From Curtobacterium sp. VKM Ac-1395 (lineage in GTDB: Bacteria; Actinomycetota; Actinomycetes; Actinomycetales; Microbacteriaceae), in the NCBI RefSeq assembly GCF_015350975.1, contig NZ_JADKRX010000002.1, positions 470,004-534,003 on the forward strand: a stretch of DNA of 64,000 bases, given 5' to 3'. The position numbers were made by a program, and so were the translations under genes. This document shows positions 50,915 to 62,290 of the stretch, piece by piece. The first letter of the stretch is position 1. Each line of letters begins with the position of its first letter. A model generated the notes under the pieces. That model saw only the letters and a program-made list of their open reading frames with translations, searched no databases and was not told the origin of the DNA.

Positions 50915-51441
50915 TGGCATCGACCGACGCCGGTGACTGGCGCCCGATCGTCGCCGCGCTCGCGAACGACGACGTCCGAGCCGTCCACGCACAGATCGTC
51001 CTCGGCCTCCCGGTGTCGCTGGGATCGACGGCGCAGGCAGCTGCACGCAGGGACAAGAGCCTGCAGACGCTGCTGCGCGCCGGCCTCATCGAGGAGGCGG
51101 AGTCGGAGTCGGGGTCGGAGTACGTCGCGTCGAGCGTTCCCCTCAAGCGAGCACTCGCGGCACAGGCTCCCGAGCGCAAGCGGGGGATCGAGCGGTTCCT
51201 GCGTGACGGCCGGATCCAGCGGTACCCGTCGAACCCGTCGGAGCGAGCCGAGCTCCTGCGCTGGGTGGCAGAGCGAACCCTCACGAACGGCGAGGTGCTC
51301 AGCGAGCGTGACATCAACGAGCGACTCCGGCCGGTCGACGACGACACCGCGAGGCTCCGTCGGTACCTCGTCGATCTCGGGGTGGTCGAACGCACTCCGA
51401 GCGGGAGCGACTACCGACTCCGGCCCCGACCTCCTGGCTGA
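50914..51441 (+). CDS. DUF2087-domain protein
   Basis: A 175-residue protein: an N-terminal winged-helix-like half (VHAQIVLGLPVSLGSTAQAA, QTLLRAGLIEEAE) and a C-terminal DUF2087 domain (IERFLRDGRIQRYPSNPSER, EVLSERDINERLRPVDDDTA, LRRYLVDLGVVERTPSGSDY). DUF2087 members are often transcription regulators. The ATG overlaps the upstream stop by one base, so the pair is coupled. Confidence 0.8.
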   Translation: MASTDAGDWRPIVAALANDDVRAVHAQIVLGLPVSLGSTAQAAARRDKSLQTLLRAGLIEEAESESGSEYVASSVPLKRALAAQAPERKRGIERFLRDGRIQRYPSNPSERAELLRWVAERTLTNGEVLSERDINERLRPVDDDTARLRRYLVDLGVVERTPSGSDYRLRPRPPG

Positions 51442-51491
51442 GGACGGCTGCGAACGACAGTGACGACGCCCGTGACAGCGACAGCCAGAAA

Positions 51492-51695
51492 TCAGCCGTC
51501 GATGTAGTGGTTCCGACCGAGGACACGGACGTGCAGGTCGACCTCGCTGGCGGGCACCTCGTCGGTGCGCGACACCCACTGCCGGGCGGCGAACCCGACG
51601 GACGACCACCGGGAGACCTCGGTGACGAGGAACCCGTCGATGAACACCTGCCACATGCCCTGTTCGCGGACGGCCTGGACCTCGTGCGTCGTCAT
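51492..51695 (-). CDS. Small HicB-like protein, paralogue
   Basis: A 67-residue protein aligning with the plus-strand protein at 50693: VQAVREQGMWQVFIDG, VTEVSRW, AARQWVSRTD and EVDLHVRV match VRAER..WVIWIDG, TQAKR, MARDWLSLT and FDIEL. It faces the DUF2087 gene. No function beyond the shared fold can be given. Confidence 0.6.
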   Translation of the reverse strand: MTTHEVQAVREQGMWQVFIDGFLVTEVSRWSSVGFAARQWVSRTDEVPASEVDLHVRVLGRNHYIDG

Positions 51696-51732
51696 GCGGC
51701 GAGCGTAGCAACGCGGGCGCCCGACGCCGGGC

Positions 51733-52215
51733 TCAGAGGTCGAGCACCATCGCCACGTCGGCGCGCACGTAGGGGCTCGGGTGCCGTTCGTCGGCGGTCA
51801 GGTGCCGGAACCCCGACGTCTCGTAGAGGTGCACGGCGCTGGCGAGCGCCGAGTTCGTCTCGAGGGTGATCCGCTGCGCACCGAGTGCCCGCGCCCGGTC
51901 GATCGCCGCACGGATGAGCCGACGACCGGTGCCGTGCCCCTGGTGCTCGGCGGAGACGGCCATCTTCACGAGCTCGAACACGCCCTCACCCTCGGGCGCG
52001 ATGCCGACGCAGCCGACGACCTCGTCGCCGAGCCGCGCGATGAACACCGCCCCGCCCGGCTCGATGATGCGGCCGGCGGGGTCGCCGAGGATCGCACGGT
52101 CCGCGTCCTCGAGCGTGAAGAAGCGGGTGATCCAGGCCTCGTTGAGGGTGCGGAACGCGTCGGCGTCGGCGGGAGTCCTGAGGTCGTCGATGATGACGGA
52201 GGCGGTGTCGGGCAT
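51733..52215 (-). CDS. GNAT-family N-acetyltransferase
   Basis: A 160-residue acetyltransferase. The acetyl-CoA loop is AEHQGHGTGRRLI (near residue 100, Q/R-x-x-G-x-G/A), preceded by the VFELVKMAVS strand and followed by ITLETNSALASAVHLYETSG. ATG 52215 with GAGGA upstream is preferred to 52251. It is divergent from the LysR gene, so that regulator may control it. Substrate unknown. Confidence 0.88.
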   Translation of the reverse strand: MPDTASVIIDDLRTPADADAFRTLNEAWITRFFTLEDADRAILGDPAGRIIEPGGAVFIARLGDEVVGCVGIAPEGEGVFELVKMAVSAEHQGHGTGRRLIRAAIDRARALGAQRITLETNSALASAVHLYETSGFRHLTADERHPSPYVRADVAMVLDL

Positions 52216-52271
52216 GCACTCATCCTCGGATGCCGAGGAAGTCACGTCCAATACTCGTTCGCACGGATCGA

Positions 52272-52277
52272 TACGCT
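52272..52277 (+). promoter_or_regulatory. -10 box of lysR gene, leaderless
   Basis: TACGCT precedes the ATG by six bases in the divergent GNAT/LysR intergenic region. Confidence 0.5.
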
Positions 52278-52283
52278 CGGTGC

Positions 52284-53165
52284 ATGGATCACCCCGACGT
52301 CGACCTGCGGCAGCTCCGCGCGTTCATGGCGGTCGCCGACGAGCTGCACTTCGGCCGGGCGGCGGCTGCGCTGCACATGGCCCAGCCGGCGCTGTCGCAG
52401 CAGATCCGCCGGACGGAGCGGGCGCTCGGCGTCGACCTGTTCGTCCGGACGTCGCGGAGCGTCGCGCTGACCCCGGCTGGTCGAGTGCTGCACGGCCGAG
52501 CCCGGTCGCTCCTGGCGCAGGCAGCCCGGGACCTCGACGAGACGGTGCGGGTGGGACGCGGAGAGGTCGGACGCCTCGACGTCGGGTTCGTCGTCTCGGC
52601 GCTGCCGCTCGGCCCGATCGAGCGCGTCCAGCGCTTCCGGGAGCGCCACCCGCTCGTCCGCGTCGAACTCACCGAGGGCTACACGTCCCGCTTGCTCGCC
52701 CGCATCGTCCGCGGTGAGCTCGACCTGGCGATCGTGCGGGACCCCGACCCGACCGAGGGCGTCCGCACCACGCTGTTCCGGAGCGAGCCGTTCGTCGCCG
52801 CGGTGCCCCGGTCGCACCGCTTCGCCGGGCGGACGGAGATCGCCGGGTCGGAGCTCCTCGACGACCCGTTCGTGTTCTTCCCGCCCGAGGCCGGCGCCGT
52901 GGCGACCGAGCGCAACCTGGCCCCGGTCGTGGCGGACGGGCGACGCCCCGTGGTCGTGCAGGAGGCCACCACGTGGGCGACCGTCCTGCACCTGGTCGGC
53001 GTCGGGCTCGGGGTGACGGTGGCGCCGGCGAGTGCGACCCTCGCTGCACCGGACACGGTCGTCCTGCTGCCGGTCACGGGGGACCACCGCAGCGAACTGT
53101 GCTGGGCGTCACGGGCCGACGACGACCGTGAGGTCCTCCGCAACTTCATGGCCGCGACCGACTGA
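52284..53165 (+). CDS. LysR-family transcriptional regulator
   Basis: A 293-residue LysR protein. The N-terminal helix-turn-helix is VDLRQLRAFMAVADELHFGR followed by ALHMAQPALSQQIRRTERAL (residues ~6-45); the effector domain spans ~90-290 (VGFVVSALPLGPIERVQRFR and onward). The ATG at 52284 is fixed by a -10 box six bases upstream. It probably regulates the divergent GNAT gene or an unlinked aromatic or stress gene. Confidence 0.92.
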   Translation: MDHPDVDLRQLRAFMAVADELHFGRAAAALHMAQPALSQQIRRTERALGVDLFVRTSRSVALTPAGRVLHGRARSLLAQAARDLDETVRVGRGEVGRLDVGFVVSALPLGPIERVQRFRERHPLVRVELTEGYTSRLLARIVRGELDLAIVRDPDPTEGVRTTLFRSEPFVAAVPRSHRFAGRTEIAGSELLDDPFVFFPPEAGAVATERNLAPVVADGRRPVVVQEATTWATVLHLVGVGLGVTVAPASATLAAPDTVVLLPVTGDHRSELCWASRADDDREVLRNFMAATD

Positions 53166-53224
53166 CAGCACGGCAGCACGGCAGCGCGCCGGCATCAGCC
53201 GTCGACCGACCGACCCCGCCGCCC

Positions 53225-53482
53225 TCACCCCAGCGGCAGCACCGGTGCCCGCTGGTCGCCGAGCTCGTCCTCGCGCCACGGATCAGACCCGCGCAGCGCC
53301 AGCCCGAGCTGCACGAGCACGAACGCCACGTGCGGCTCGACGTCCGGGTCCCACGCGCCTTCGACCCCCAGGCCGAGCGTCCCGAGTTCGTCGTCGGCCT
53401 CGTCGTGCACCGACAGCTGCCACCGGCCGTCACCCTGCTCGGTCACGACCGCCCACCGCGCGGTGGCGAACCGTCCGGTCAC
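53225..53482 (-). CDS. Hypothetical 85-residue protein
   Basis: A small acidic beta-rich protein (WAVVTEQGDGRWQLSVHDEA, PHVAFVLVQLGLALRGSDPW). It starts with GTG overlapping the FBP-domain stop as GTGA, so the pair is coupled. No family recognised. Confidence 0.6.
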   Translation of the reverse strand: MTGRFATARWAVVTEQGDGRWQLSVHDEADDELGTLGLGVEGAWDPDVEPHVAFVLVQLGLALRGSDPWREDELGDQRAPVLPLG

Positions 53483-53961
53483 GCGGTCTTGAGGATGTCC
53501 GCCGTGAAGTTCTGCATGCGCTGCAGCAGGGCTTCACCACGCGTCTTGATCGTCGCCGGCGGGTTCAGGTGCGGCGGCGCGATGCGGATCAGCAGCGGGC
53601 AGCCGAGGTCTTCGCAGATGTAGGTGCCGATGGTGTTGCCGTTCCGGCCGGCTTCGCCCGCGCGGGCCGCCGAGAACAGGCGCACCTGCGTGGCTGGCTG
53701 CGGGGAGTGGCAGAACGAGCACATCGCGGCGATGCCGGGGCGGAGCGATCCGCCGGCGGAGCGCACGACGATGCCGACGGCGCGGCCGTCGATCCACGAG
53801 ACGATGTAGCCCCGGCGCGCGGCCTGCGGGTCGCGCCAGCCCAGGAACTCGCGCTCGTTCCAGAGCATCTCGTGCAGTCCCGGGATCGGGAGCTGGGCGA
53901 GTTCCTCGGGCGTGGCGTTGACGAACGACGATCGGATGTCGGCTTCGGTGAGCGGCTGCAC
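53479..53961 (-). CDS. FBP-domain (FusB-type) zinc-finger protein
   Basis: A 160-residue member of the actinobacterial FBP family related to FusB, proteins that bind elongation factor G. The treble-clef zinc site is CSFCHSPQPA (near residue 83) with CEDLGCPL (near residue 118), and GRNGNTIGTYIC lies between. The start is GTG behind AGGGGGACC. FusB relatives protect EF-G from fusidic acid in some species; whether this one does is not known. Confidence 0.82.
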   Translation of the reverse strand: MQPLTEADIRSSFVNATPEELAQLPIPGLHEMLWNEREFLGWRDPQAARRGYIVSWIDGRAVGIVVRSAGGSLRPGIAAMCSFCHSPQPATQVRLFSAARAGEAGRNGNTIGTYICEDLGCPLLIRIAPPHLNPPATIKTRGEALLQRMQNFTADILKTA

Positions 53962-54025
53962 GGTCCCCCTTCAGGCTGTGGACTCGACCACAGTACGCCC
54001 GCCCACCGACGTCCGGACCGAGCCA

Positions 54026-54040
54026 GGGCCTCCCGTCCGT
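54026..54040. repeat. Single-arm copy of GGACGGGAGGC repeat
   Basis: GGGCCTCCCGTCCGT is one arm of the dispersed terminator family, located 3' of the M56 peptidase gene. Confidence 0.6.
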
Positions 54041-54050
54041 CGGGTCCGGT

Positions 54051-54788
54051 TCAGGACAGCCTGGAGGCTCGGATCGCCGCGAGCGCGCTCGTCGCGTCCG
54101 CCACCAGGACGGCCCGGCGGACCGCGTCGCGTCCGATGCGGCGTGCGGCGGCGTCGTCGGCGGCGAACTCGACGAGGACGCGCGTCGAGCGCGCCATGGC
54201 GCGCGCACCGGGGATCCACGGGACGGCACGTTCGATGGACTCGGCGACCGCGACGGCGGCCGCATGGCGTTGTCGCAGGTGGGCGCGTTCGTGGGCGACC
54301 ACGGCCTCCAGCTCGTCGGTGCGGAGTCGGTCGGCCAGGCCGGTGCTCACGAGGACACCACCGCTCCTCCCCGGGACCGCGCAGGCGAGGGCGTGGTCGG
54401 CCTCGACCACGGCGACGATGGTGCCGTCGATCTCGCGGTGTGGCGCGGCACCGGAGCGCATGGCCTCGCGGACGGCCCGGTGTTCCGCGCCGGGCCGGAC
54501 CCGGACGGCGATGACGAAGGCGATGACCGCGAGGACGGCGACCCCGACGTTGAGCCCACGGGTGGGGGACTCGGCGAGGCCGAACGGGTCGGTGATCGGC
54601 CGGTTCGCGAGCACCACGAGTGCGATGCCGACGACGAAACCGAGCGCCCCCAGGAGCACGGCGACCGACCAGGCGACCAGGGCGGTGCGCGGACGGTCGA
54701 TCGTCCACGCGGACCGGGTCAGGACGCGCGGCGCGACGACGACGACCGCGAGTGCCAGCACGACGAGGACGACACCGGTCACGACCAC
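54051..54788 (-). CDS. M56-family membrane metallopeptidase
   Basis: A 245-residue BlaR1/MecR1-like protease without the sensor domain. Membrane helices cover residues ~2-20, ~38-60 and ~78-95; the zinc motif is VVAHERAHLRQRH (HExxH, near residue 165) with a later FAADDAAARRIG supplying an acidic ligand. It starts 13 bases after the blaI stop. It would cleave the BlaI repressor on an envelope signal. Confidence 0.85.
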   Translation of the reverse strand: MVVTGVVLVVLALAVVVVAPRVLTRSAWTIDRPRTALVAWSVAVLLGALGFVVGIALVVLANRPITDPFGLAESPTRGLNVGVAVLAVIAFVIAVRVRPGAEHRAVREAMRSGAAPHREIDGTIVAVVEADHALACAVPGRSGGVLVSTGLADRLRTDELEAVVAHERAHLRQRHAAAVAVAESIERAVPWIPGARAMARSTRVLVEFAADDAAARRIGRDAVRRAVLVADATSALAAIRASRLS

Positions 54789-54801
54789 GGGCGGGGGTCC
54801 G

Positions 54802-55176
54802 TCAGGAGCGGGCGCGGGCGTCGAGGGCGCGGCGGAGGACGTCGAGGTCGTCCGAGGCGAGGGAGCCCGTGAACTGCAGCAACGCGGCCTCGCGGTCCGA
54901 TGCTGCGGCGAGGGCGGTCGACATCAGGGACGCGGTCTGCTCGTCACGGCTGTTCGTGGCACGGAAGGCCAGGGGCCCGTCGGTGCGCTGCTCGCGTTCC
55001 ACGGCACCCTTGCGGCCGAGGCGGTCGAGCACCGTGAGCACGGTCGTCAGCGCCGGGCGGGGCTCGGGCACGGCGTCGAGCACCTGCCGCGCGGTCATCG
55101 CGCCGTCGGCCGACCAGAGGGTGTCGAGCACCGCCTGCTCGAGCTGCCCACGGGGGCGCTGTCGTTGTCCTGCCAC
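54802..55176 (-). CDS. BlaI/MecI-family repressor
   Basis: A 124-residue winged-helix protein (RGQLEQAVLDTLWSADGAMT, VLDAVPEPRPALTTVLTVLD, RLGRKGAVEREQ, residues ~9-62) with a C-terminal dimerisation helix pair. The LTTVLTVL recognition helix is typical of the family. The GTG start follows TAGAGT (55183-55188, minus strand) by six bases. It pairs with the M56 protease downstream; no beta-lactamase or penicillin-binding protein is adjacent. Confidence 0.88.
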   Translation of the reverse strand: MAGQRQRPRGQLEQAVLDTLWSADGAMTARQVLDAVPEPRPALTTVLTVLDRLGRKGAVEREQRTDGPLAFRATNSRDEQTASLMSTALAAASDREAALLQFTGSLASDDLDVLRRALDARARS

Positions 55177-55282
55177 CCGAGCACTCTACGAGATGTCGAA
55201 GACCTCGTGCTCGTCACATGCCCGTAACGCGGGGTCGGTATGCTCGCGACGGACAACTGAACACCGAGGCCGACCACCCGCC

Positions 55283-55500
55283 GCGGGAGACGTCGCCCGC
55301 CCTGCCGTTCACCGGCGGACGCGCGACACCGAAGGAGCATCCTCCCCGTCAATCTCTCAGGTCCAACACCGCAGCGGACAGGCCACTCTGAAAAGCAGAC
55401 GCTCCCGAGACCCACCGGGTCCGGACGTCTCGCCCACGGTGAAAGCCGCCGGACCTCACGGGCCGCGGTGAAACTCTCAGGCACATGACAGAGGGGGAGT
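55283..55500 (+). promoter_or_regulatory. Tandem glycine riboswitch
   Basis: Two aptamers upstream of gcvT. The first contains GCGGGAGA, CACCGAAGGAGCA, AATCTCTCAGGTCCAACACC and CACTCTGAAAAGC; the second contains CACGGTGAAAGCCGCC, GTGAAACTCTCAGGCACATG and ACAGAGGGGGAG. The CTCTCAGG core appears in both. A -10 TATGCT at 55239-55244 would start transcription just before. Glycine binding normally switches on the gcv operon. Confidence 0.88.
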
Positions 55501-55571
55501 TCCACCCGGCGATCGTCGTCGGGTGTCGCCCGACGTCCGTCGGGCCCGGCCCACGCCAGGAGAACTCCGCC

Positions 55572-56690
55572 ATGTCCCCGTCCGACCTGCGCTCGTCCCC
55601 GCTCGACGCGGCACACGTCGCCGCCGGTGCCTCGTTCACCGACTTCGCCGGGTACCGCATGCCCGTGCGCTACTCGTCCGACCTCGCCGAGCACCACGCC
55701 GTGCGCCAGGCAGCCGGCGTGTTCGACCTGTCGCACATGGCCGAGATCGGCGTCTCCGGACCCGGCTCGGTCGCCTTCCTCGACCACGCGCTCGCCGGTG
55801 CCTTCGGGGCGATGACCGTCGGCCGTGCGAAGTACTCGCTCCTGCTCGCCGAGCACGGCGGGATCCTCGACGACCTGGTCGTGTACCGGGTGGAGGAGGA
55901 CTCCTACCTCGTGGTCGCGAACGCCGCCAACCGCGACGTCGCCGTCGAGGCCCTGCAGGACCGCTCCGCCGGCTTCGACGTCGTGGTCACCGACGACTCC
56001 GACACGACGGCACTCGTCGCGATCCAGGGCCCCGCCGCGGCCGGCACGCTCGACGCCCTCGTCGTCGAGGACCGCCTGCAGCCCGAGACCCCGCTCGACG
56101 AGCTCCGCTACTACCGGGTCCTGCACGCGACGTTCGACGACGCCGAGGTGCTCATCGCCCGCACCGGGTACACCGGCGAGGACGGCTTCGAGATCTACAG
56201 CGACCCCGAGGTCGCACCGGCGATCTGGGACGCCCTGCTCGAGGCGGGGGCGTCCCGCGGGGTCGTGCCCGCCGGACTCGCCGCCCGGGACACCCTGCGG
56301 CTCGAGGCCGGGATGCCCCTCTACGGCCACGAGCTCTCGGTCGACACCCGTCCCGCCCAGGCCGGCCTCGGTCGTGTCGTGGCCACGGACGGCGACTTCG
56401 TCGGGGCGTCCGGCGTGCAGCCGGACCCCGACGCACCGGTGCTCGTCGGCCTGGTGATGGAGGGCCGCCGCGCCGCTCGCGCCGGCTACCCCGTCCTGCA
56501 CGACGGGGTCGTCGTCGGCACCGTCACCTCCGGCGCACTCTCCCCGACGCTCGGCCACCCGGTCGCGATGGCGTTCGTCGCGCCGTCCGCCCTCGCCGAG
56601 GGACACGTCCTCCACATCGACGTCCGCGGCACGGCCATCCCCGCATCGGTCTCCGCGTTCCCCTTCTACCGCCGCGCATCGAAAGGCTGA
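55572..56690 (+). CDS. gcvT: Glycine cleavage system T protein
   Basis: A 372-residue aminomethyltransferase that moves the methylene group to tetrahydrofolate and releases ammonia. Family landmarks are [64 protein letters not shown] (near residue 200) and [20 protein letters not shown] (near residue 235). ATG at 55572 with AGGAGAAC upstream was chosen; an in-frame start at 55485 lies inside the riboswitch. Confidence 0.95.
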   Translation: MSPSDLRSSPLDAAHVAAGASFTDFAGYRMPVRYSSDLAEHHAVRQAAGVFDLSHMAEIGVSGPGSVAFLDHALAGAFGAMTVGRAKYSLLLAEHGGILDDLVVYRVEEDSYLVVANAANRDVAVEALQDRSAGFDVVVTDDSDTTALVAIQGPAAAGTLDALVVEDRLQPETPLDELRYYRVLHATFDDAEVLIARTGYTGEDGFEIYSDPEVAPAIWDALLEAGASRGVVPAGLAARDTLRLEAGMPLYGHELSVDTRPAQAGLGRVVATDGDFVGASGVQPDPDAPVLVGLVMEGRRAARAGYPVLHDGVVVGTVTSGALSPTLGHPVAMAFVAPSALAEGHVLHIDVRGTAIPASVSAFPFYRRASKG

Positions 56691-56694
56691 GGCC

Positions 56695-57068
56695 ATGACC
56701 GACCAGACCGCACTGCAGTACACCAAGGACCACGAGTGGCTCCTCGTCGAGGGCGACGTCGTCACCGTCGGCATCACGGACCACGCCGCCGAGCAGCTCG
56801 GTGACGTCGTCTTCGTCGAGCTGCCCGCCGTCGGCACCACCGCGACCGCCGGGCACCAGATCGGGGAGATCGAGTCCACCAAGAGCGTCGGCGAGCTCTT
56901 CGCGCCGATCGAGGGCGAGGTCGTCGAGGTCAACGAGGCCGTCGTCGCCGCCCCCGACACCGTCAACCAGGACCCCTTCGGCGCCGGCTGGCTCGTGAAG
57001 CTCAAGGTCGAGGGCACCTCCTTCCCCGAGGACCTGATGGACCACGACACCTACCGGGCGTCCATCGC

Positions 57069-57072
<4 letters not shown>
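56695..57072 (+). CDS. gcvH: Glycine cleavage system H protein
   Basis: A 125-residue lipoyl carrier that shuttles the aminomethyl group between P, T and L proteins. The lipoylated Lys is residue 63 in [32 protein letters not shown] and [13 protein letters not shown] are also canonical. It begins four bases after gcvT and overlaps gcvP by four bases (ATGA). Confidence 0.96.
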
Positions 57073-59996
<2,924 letters not shown>

Positions 59997-60094
59997 TCCA
60001 GCGCTGACGCCTGCTCGCTGGGCGCCCGCACGCCCGTAGGCCTGCACGCACGCCCGCAGGCCCGCACGCCTGCGGGCTGTCCGCCCGCACGACC

Positions 60095-60130
60095 ACGACG
60101 GCCCGGAGCCCCACGGCTCCGGGCCGTCGT
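60095..60130 (+). terminator. Terminator of the gcv operon
   Basis: ACGACGGCCCGGAGCC and GGCTCCGGGCCGTCGT form a perfect 16-bp stem with a CCAC loop. Confidence 0.8.
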
Positions 60131-60262
60131 CGTGTGTCCGGCACCCCCACCCCCGGCTGTCCACCCTGGACATGCACTGCGAACGATGAAGACGCAACGA
60201 ACCCGCATGTTGCACCCTGAAACGCGCGGATGTTGCACCCCACCGCAACGATCATGCAAGTT

Positions 60263-60280
60263 GGTTACCAGCGTGTAACC
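60263..60280. promoter_or_regulatory. Palindrome upstream of oppA
   Basis: GGTTAC-N6-GTAACC lies about 15 bases before the predicted -35 of oppA. It could be an operator; no regulator is adjacent. Confidence 0.5.
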
Positions 60281-60294
60281 GTTCGTTCCAGCAT

Positions 60295-60324
60295 TTGGTG
60301 GGTCCTCAGCGCTCTGCCTACAGT
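60295..60324 (+). promoter_or_regulatory. Probable promoter of the opp operon
   Basis: -35 TTGGTG (60295-60300) and -10 TACAGT (60319-60324) with an 18-base spacer, giving a leader of about 60 bases before the oppA start. Confidence 0.5.
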
Positions 60325-60389
60325 GCAGAGGTCAAACGTGCCTGGTGACACCTCTGTGCCCGGCGCGTCCCATGCACCAGGAGGAACTC

Positions 60390-62045
60390 TTGATCAAGAA
60401 GCGCGCTGGGCTCGCAGCCCTCGCCGTGCTCGGGGCCACAGCAATCGCCCTGGCCGGCTGCTCCAGCAACGGTGGCGGCAGTGGCTCGGGCTCCGGCTCC
60501 GGCTCCGGCAACGGTGGCGGGTCCTCGGACTCGTCCGGCATCGTCACCACGAACGGCAGCGAGCCCCAGAACCCGCTCATCCCCTCGAACTCCACCGAGA
60601 CCGGTGGCGGCAAGATCATCAACTCGATCTTCGAGGGTCTCCGCTCCTACGACGCCGACGGCAAGCCGGTGAACGAGGTCGCGAAGAGCATCACCACCGA
60701 CGACTCGAAGACGTTCGACATCAAGCTCAACACGGGCTGGACGTTCACGAACGGCGAGAAGATCACCGCCGAGTCCTTCACGAAGGCGTGGAACTGGGCG
60801 GCGCAGAAGTCGAACGCCCAGGGCGCGAGCTACTTCTTCGAGAACATCGAGGGCTTCGACGCGGACAAGGACGCCGAGCTCACGGGCCTCAAGGTCAAGA
60901 GCGACGACGAGTTCACCGTGACGCTCAAGGCGGCGCAGTCGGACTTCCCGCTCTCGCTCGGCTACTCGGCCTTCGTGCCGCTGCCGTCGGTCTTCTACGA
61001 CGACACCAAGGCGTTCGGTGAGAACCCGATCGGCAACGGTCCGTACAAGCTCGCGAGCAAGACGGCCTGGACCCACAACCAGAACATCAAGCTCGTCACG
61101 AACAAGGACTACGAGGGCAAGCGCAAGCCGAAGAACGGTGGTCTGACGATCACGTTCTACACCTCGCAGGACACCGCGTACTCCGACGCCCAGGGCGGCA
61201 ACCTCGACGTCCTCGACGCCGTGCCGGACAGCGCCTTCCAGACCTACAAGTCGGACTTCCCCGACTCGAACGTCAACCAGCCGGCCGCCATCTTCCAGGC
61301 GATCTACCTGCCCTACTACCTCGACCACTGGAAGGGTGAAGAGGGCCAGCTCCGCCGCGAGGCGATCTCGCTGTCGATCAACCGCAAGCAGATCACGAAC
61401 AAGATCTTCGACGGCACCCGCACCCCGGCCAAGGACTTCACCTCCCCGGTGATCGACGGCTGGACCGGCGACCTCAAGGGCTCCGACGTCCTGCAGTACA
61501 ACAAGTCGGAGGCGAAGAAGCTGTGGGCCAAGGCCAACGCCATCTCGCCGTACAACGACACCCTCACCATCACGTACAACGCTGACGGTGGCCACGAGGC
61601 ATGGGTGACCGCGGTCACGAACAGCATCTCGAACACGCTGGGCATCAAGGCCGAGGGCAACGCGATCCCGACGTTCCAGGAAGCCCTGGACCTGCAGACG
61701 AACGACAAGCTCAAGGGCGGAAGCCGCACCGGTTGGCAGGCCGACTACCCGTCGCTGTACAACTTCCTCGGCCCGACCATGGGTGACGGTTCGTCGAACA
61801 ACTACTCGCGCTACGACTCGGCCGAGTACAACTCGCTGCTCAAGCAGGGTCAGTCCGCCGAGAACGTCGAGGCCGGCAACAAGATCTTCGACCAGGCCCA
61901 GGAGCTCCTCCTCAAGGACCTGCCCGAGATCCCGCTCTGGTACTCCAACGTGACCGGTGTCTGGTCCGCCGACAACGTGTCGAACGTCAAGTTCGGCTGG
62001 GACTCGGTGCCGCAGTACTACGACATCGAGGTCAAGAAGAAGTAA
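60390..62045 (+). CDS. oppA: Peptide ABC transporter substrate-binding lipoprotein
   Basis: A 551-residue family 5 extracellular solute-binding protein. The lipobox LAGC places the lipidated Cys at residue 24, followed by a Gly/Ser linker. GGKIINSIFEGLRSYDADGK and WTFTNGEKITAESFTKAWNW are typical of OppA/DppA. The start is TTG at 60390, not the upstream GTG or ATG, because AGGAGG lies six bases before it and the signal peptide begins there. Lys-rich composition differs from neighbours, as is usual for exported binding proteins. Likely ligands are oligopeptides. Confidence 0.92.
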   Translation: MIKKRAGLAALAVLGATAIALAGCSSNGGGSGSGSGSGSGNGGGSSDSSGIVTTNGSEPQNPLIPSNSTETGGGKIINSIFEGLRSYDADGKPVNEVAKSITTDDSKTFDIKLNTGWTFTNGEKITAESFTKAWNWAAQKSNAQGASYFFENIEGFDADKDAELTGLKVKSDDEFTVTLKAAQSDFPLSLGYSAFVPLPSVFYDDTKAFGENPIGNGPYKLASKTAWTHNQNIKLVTNKDYEGKRKPKNGGLTITFYTSQDTAYSDAQGGNLDVLDAVPDSAFQTYKSDFPDSNVNQPAAIFQAIYLPYYLDHWKGEEGQLRREAISLSINRKQITNKIFDGTRTPAKDFTSPVIDGWTGDLKGSDVLQYNKSEAKKLWAKANAISPYNDTLTITYNADGGHEAWVTAVTNSISNTLGIKAEGNAIPTFQEALDLQTNDKLKGGSRTGWQADYPSLYNFLGPTMGDGSSNNYSRYDSAEYNSLLKQGQSAENVEAGNKIFDQAQELLLKDLPEIPLWYSNVTGVWSADNVSNVKFGWDSVPQYYDIEVKKK

Positions 62046-62121
62046 CACCGGTCACCACGTGACCCAGGGTCTTCGCTGACGACCCACCGCGGGCAGGTAT
62101 ATCCTGCCTCGCGACCACCGG

Positions 62122-62157
62122 ACGGGGGTTCGGGGACCATGGTCCCCGAGCCCCCGT
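62122..62157 (+). terminator. Stem-loop between oppA and oppB
   Basis: An 18-bp inverted repeat centred on ACCATGGT, with one G-T wobble, in a 245-base gap. It probably stabilises or partly terminates the oppA transcript so that the binding protein exceeds the permeases. Confidence 0.65.
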
Positions 62158-62290
62158 ACCACGGCGGCAACACCTTCCCCCACCACGCGGGCGCCGCCGC
62201 CCGCACCGGACACCCGTGCCGACCCTCGGACCGTCCACCCCTCCACGACATGAACCTGATCACGACCGCTCGGAACCAGGCAGGGATCTG

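Larger units (their letters stand above)
59997..60294. other. Intergenic region between gcvP and oppA
   Basis: It holds a low-complexity block of CCCGCACGCC-type repeats (about 60020-60090), a strong hairpin at 60095-60130, two copies of GATGTTGCACCC or near-match (about 60206 and 60229), and a palindrome at 60263-60280. No coding sequence was found. Confidence 0.6.

Noticed and set aside
60020-60090. CCCGCACGCC-type repeats resembling a CRISPR-like array
   Set aside because: Units are short, irregular and without spacers; simple low-complexity sequence. No cas genes nearby.
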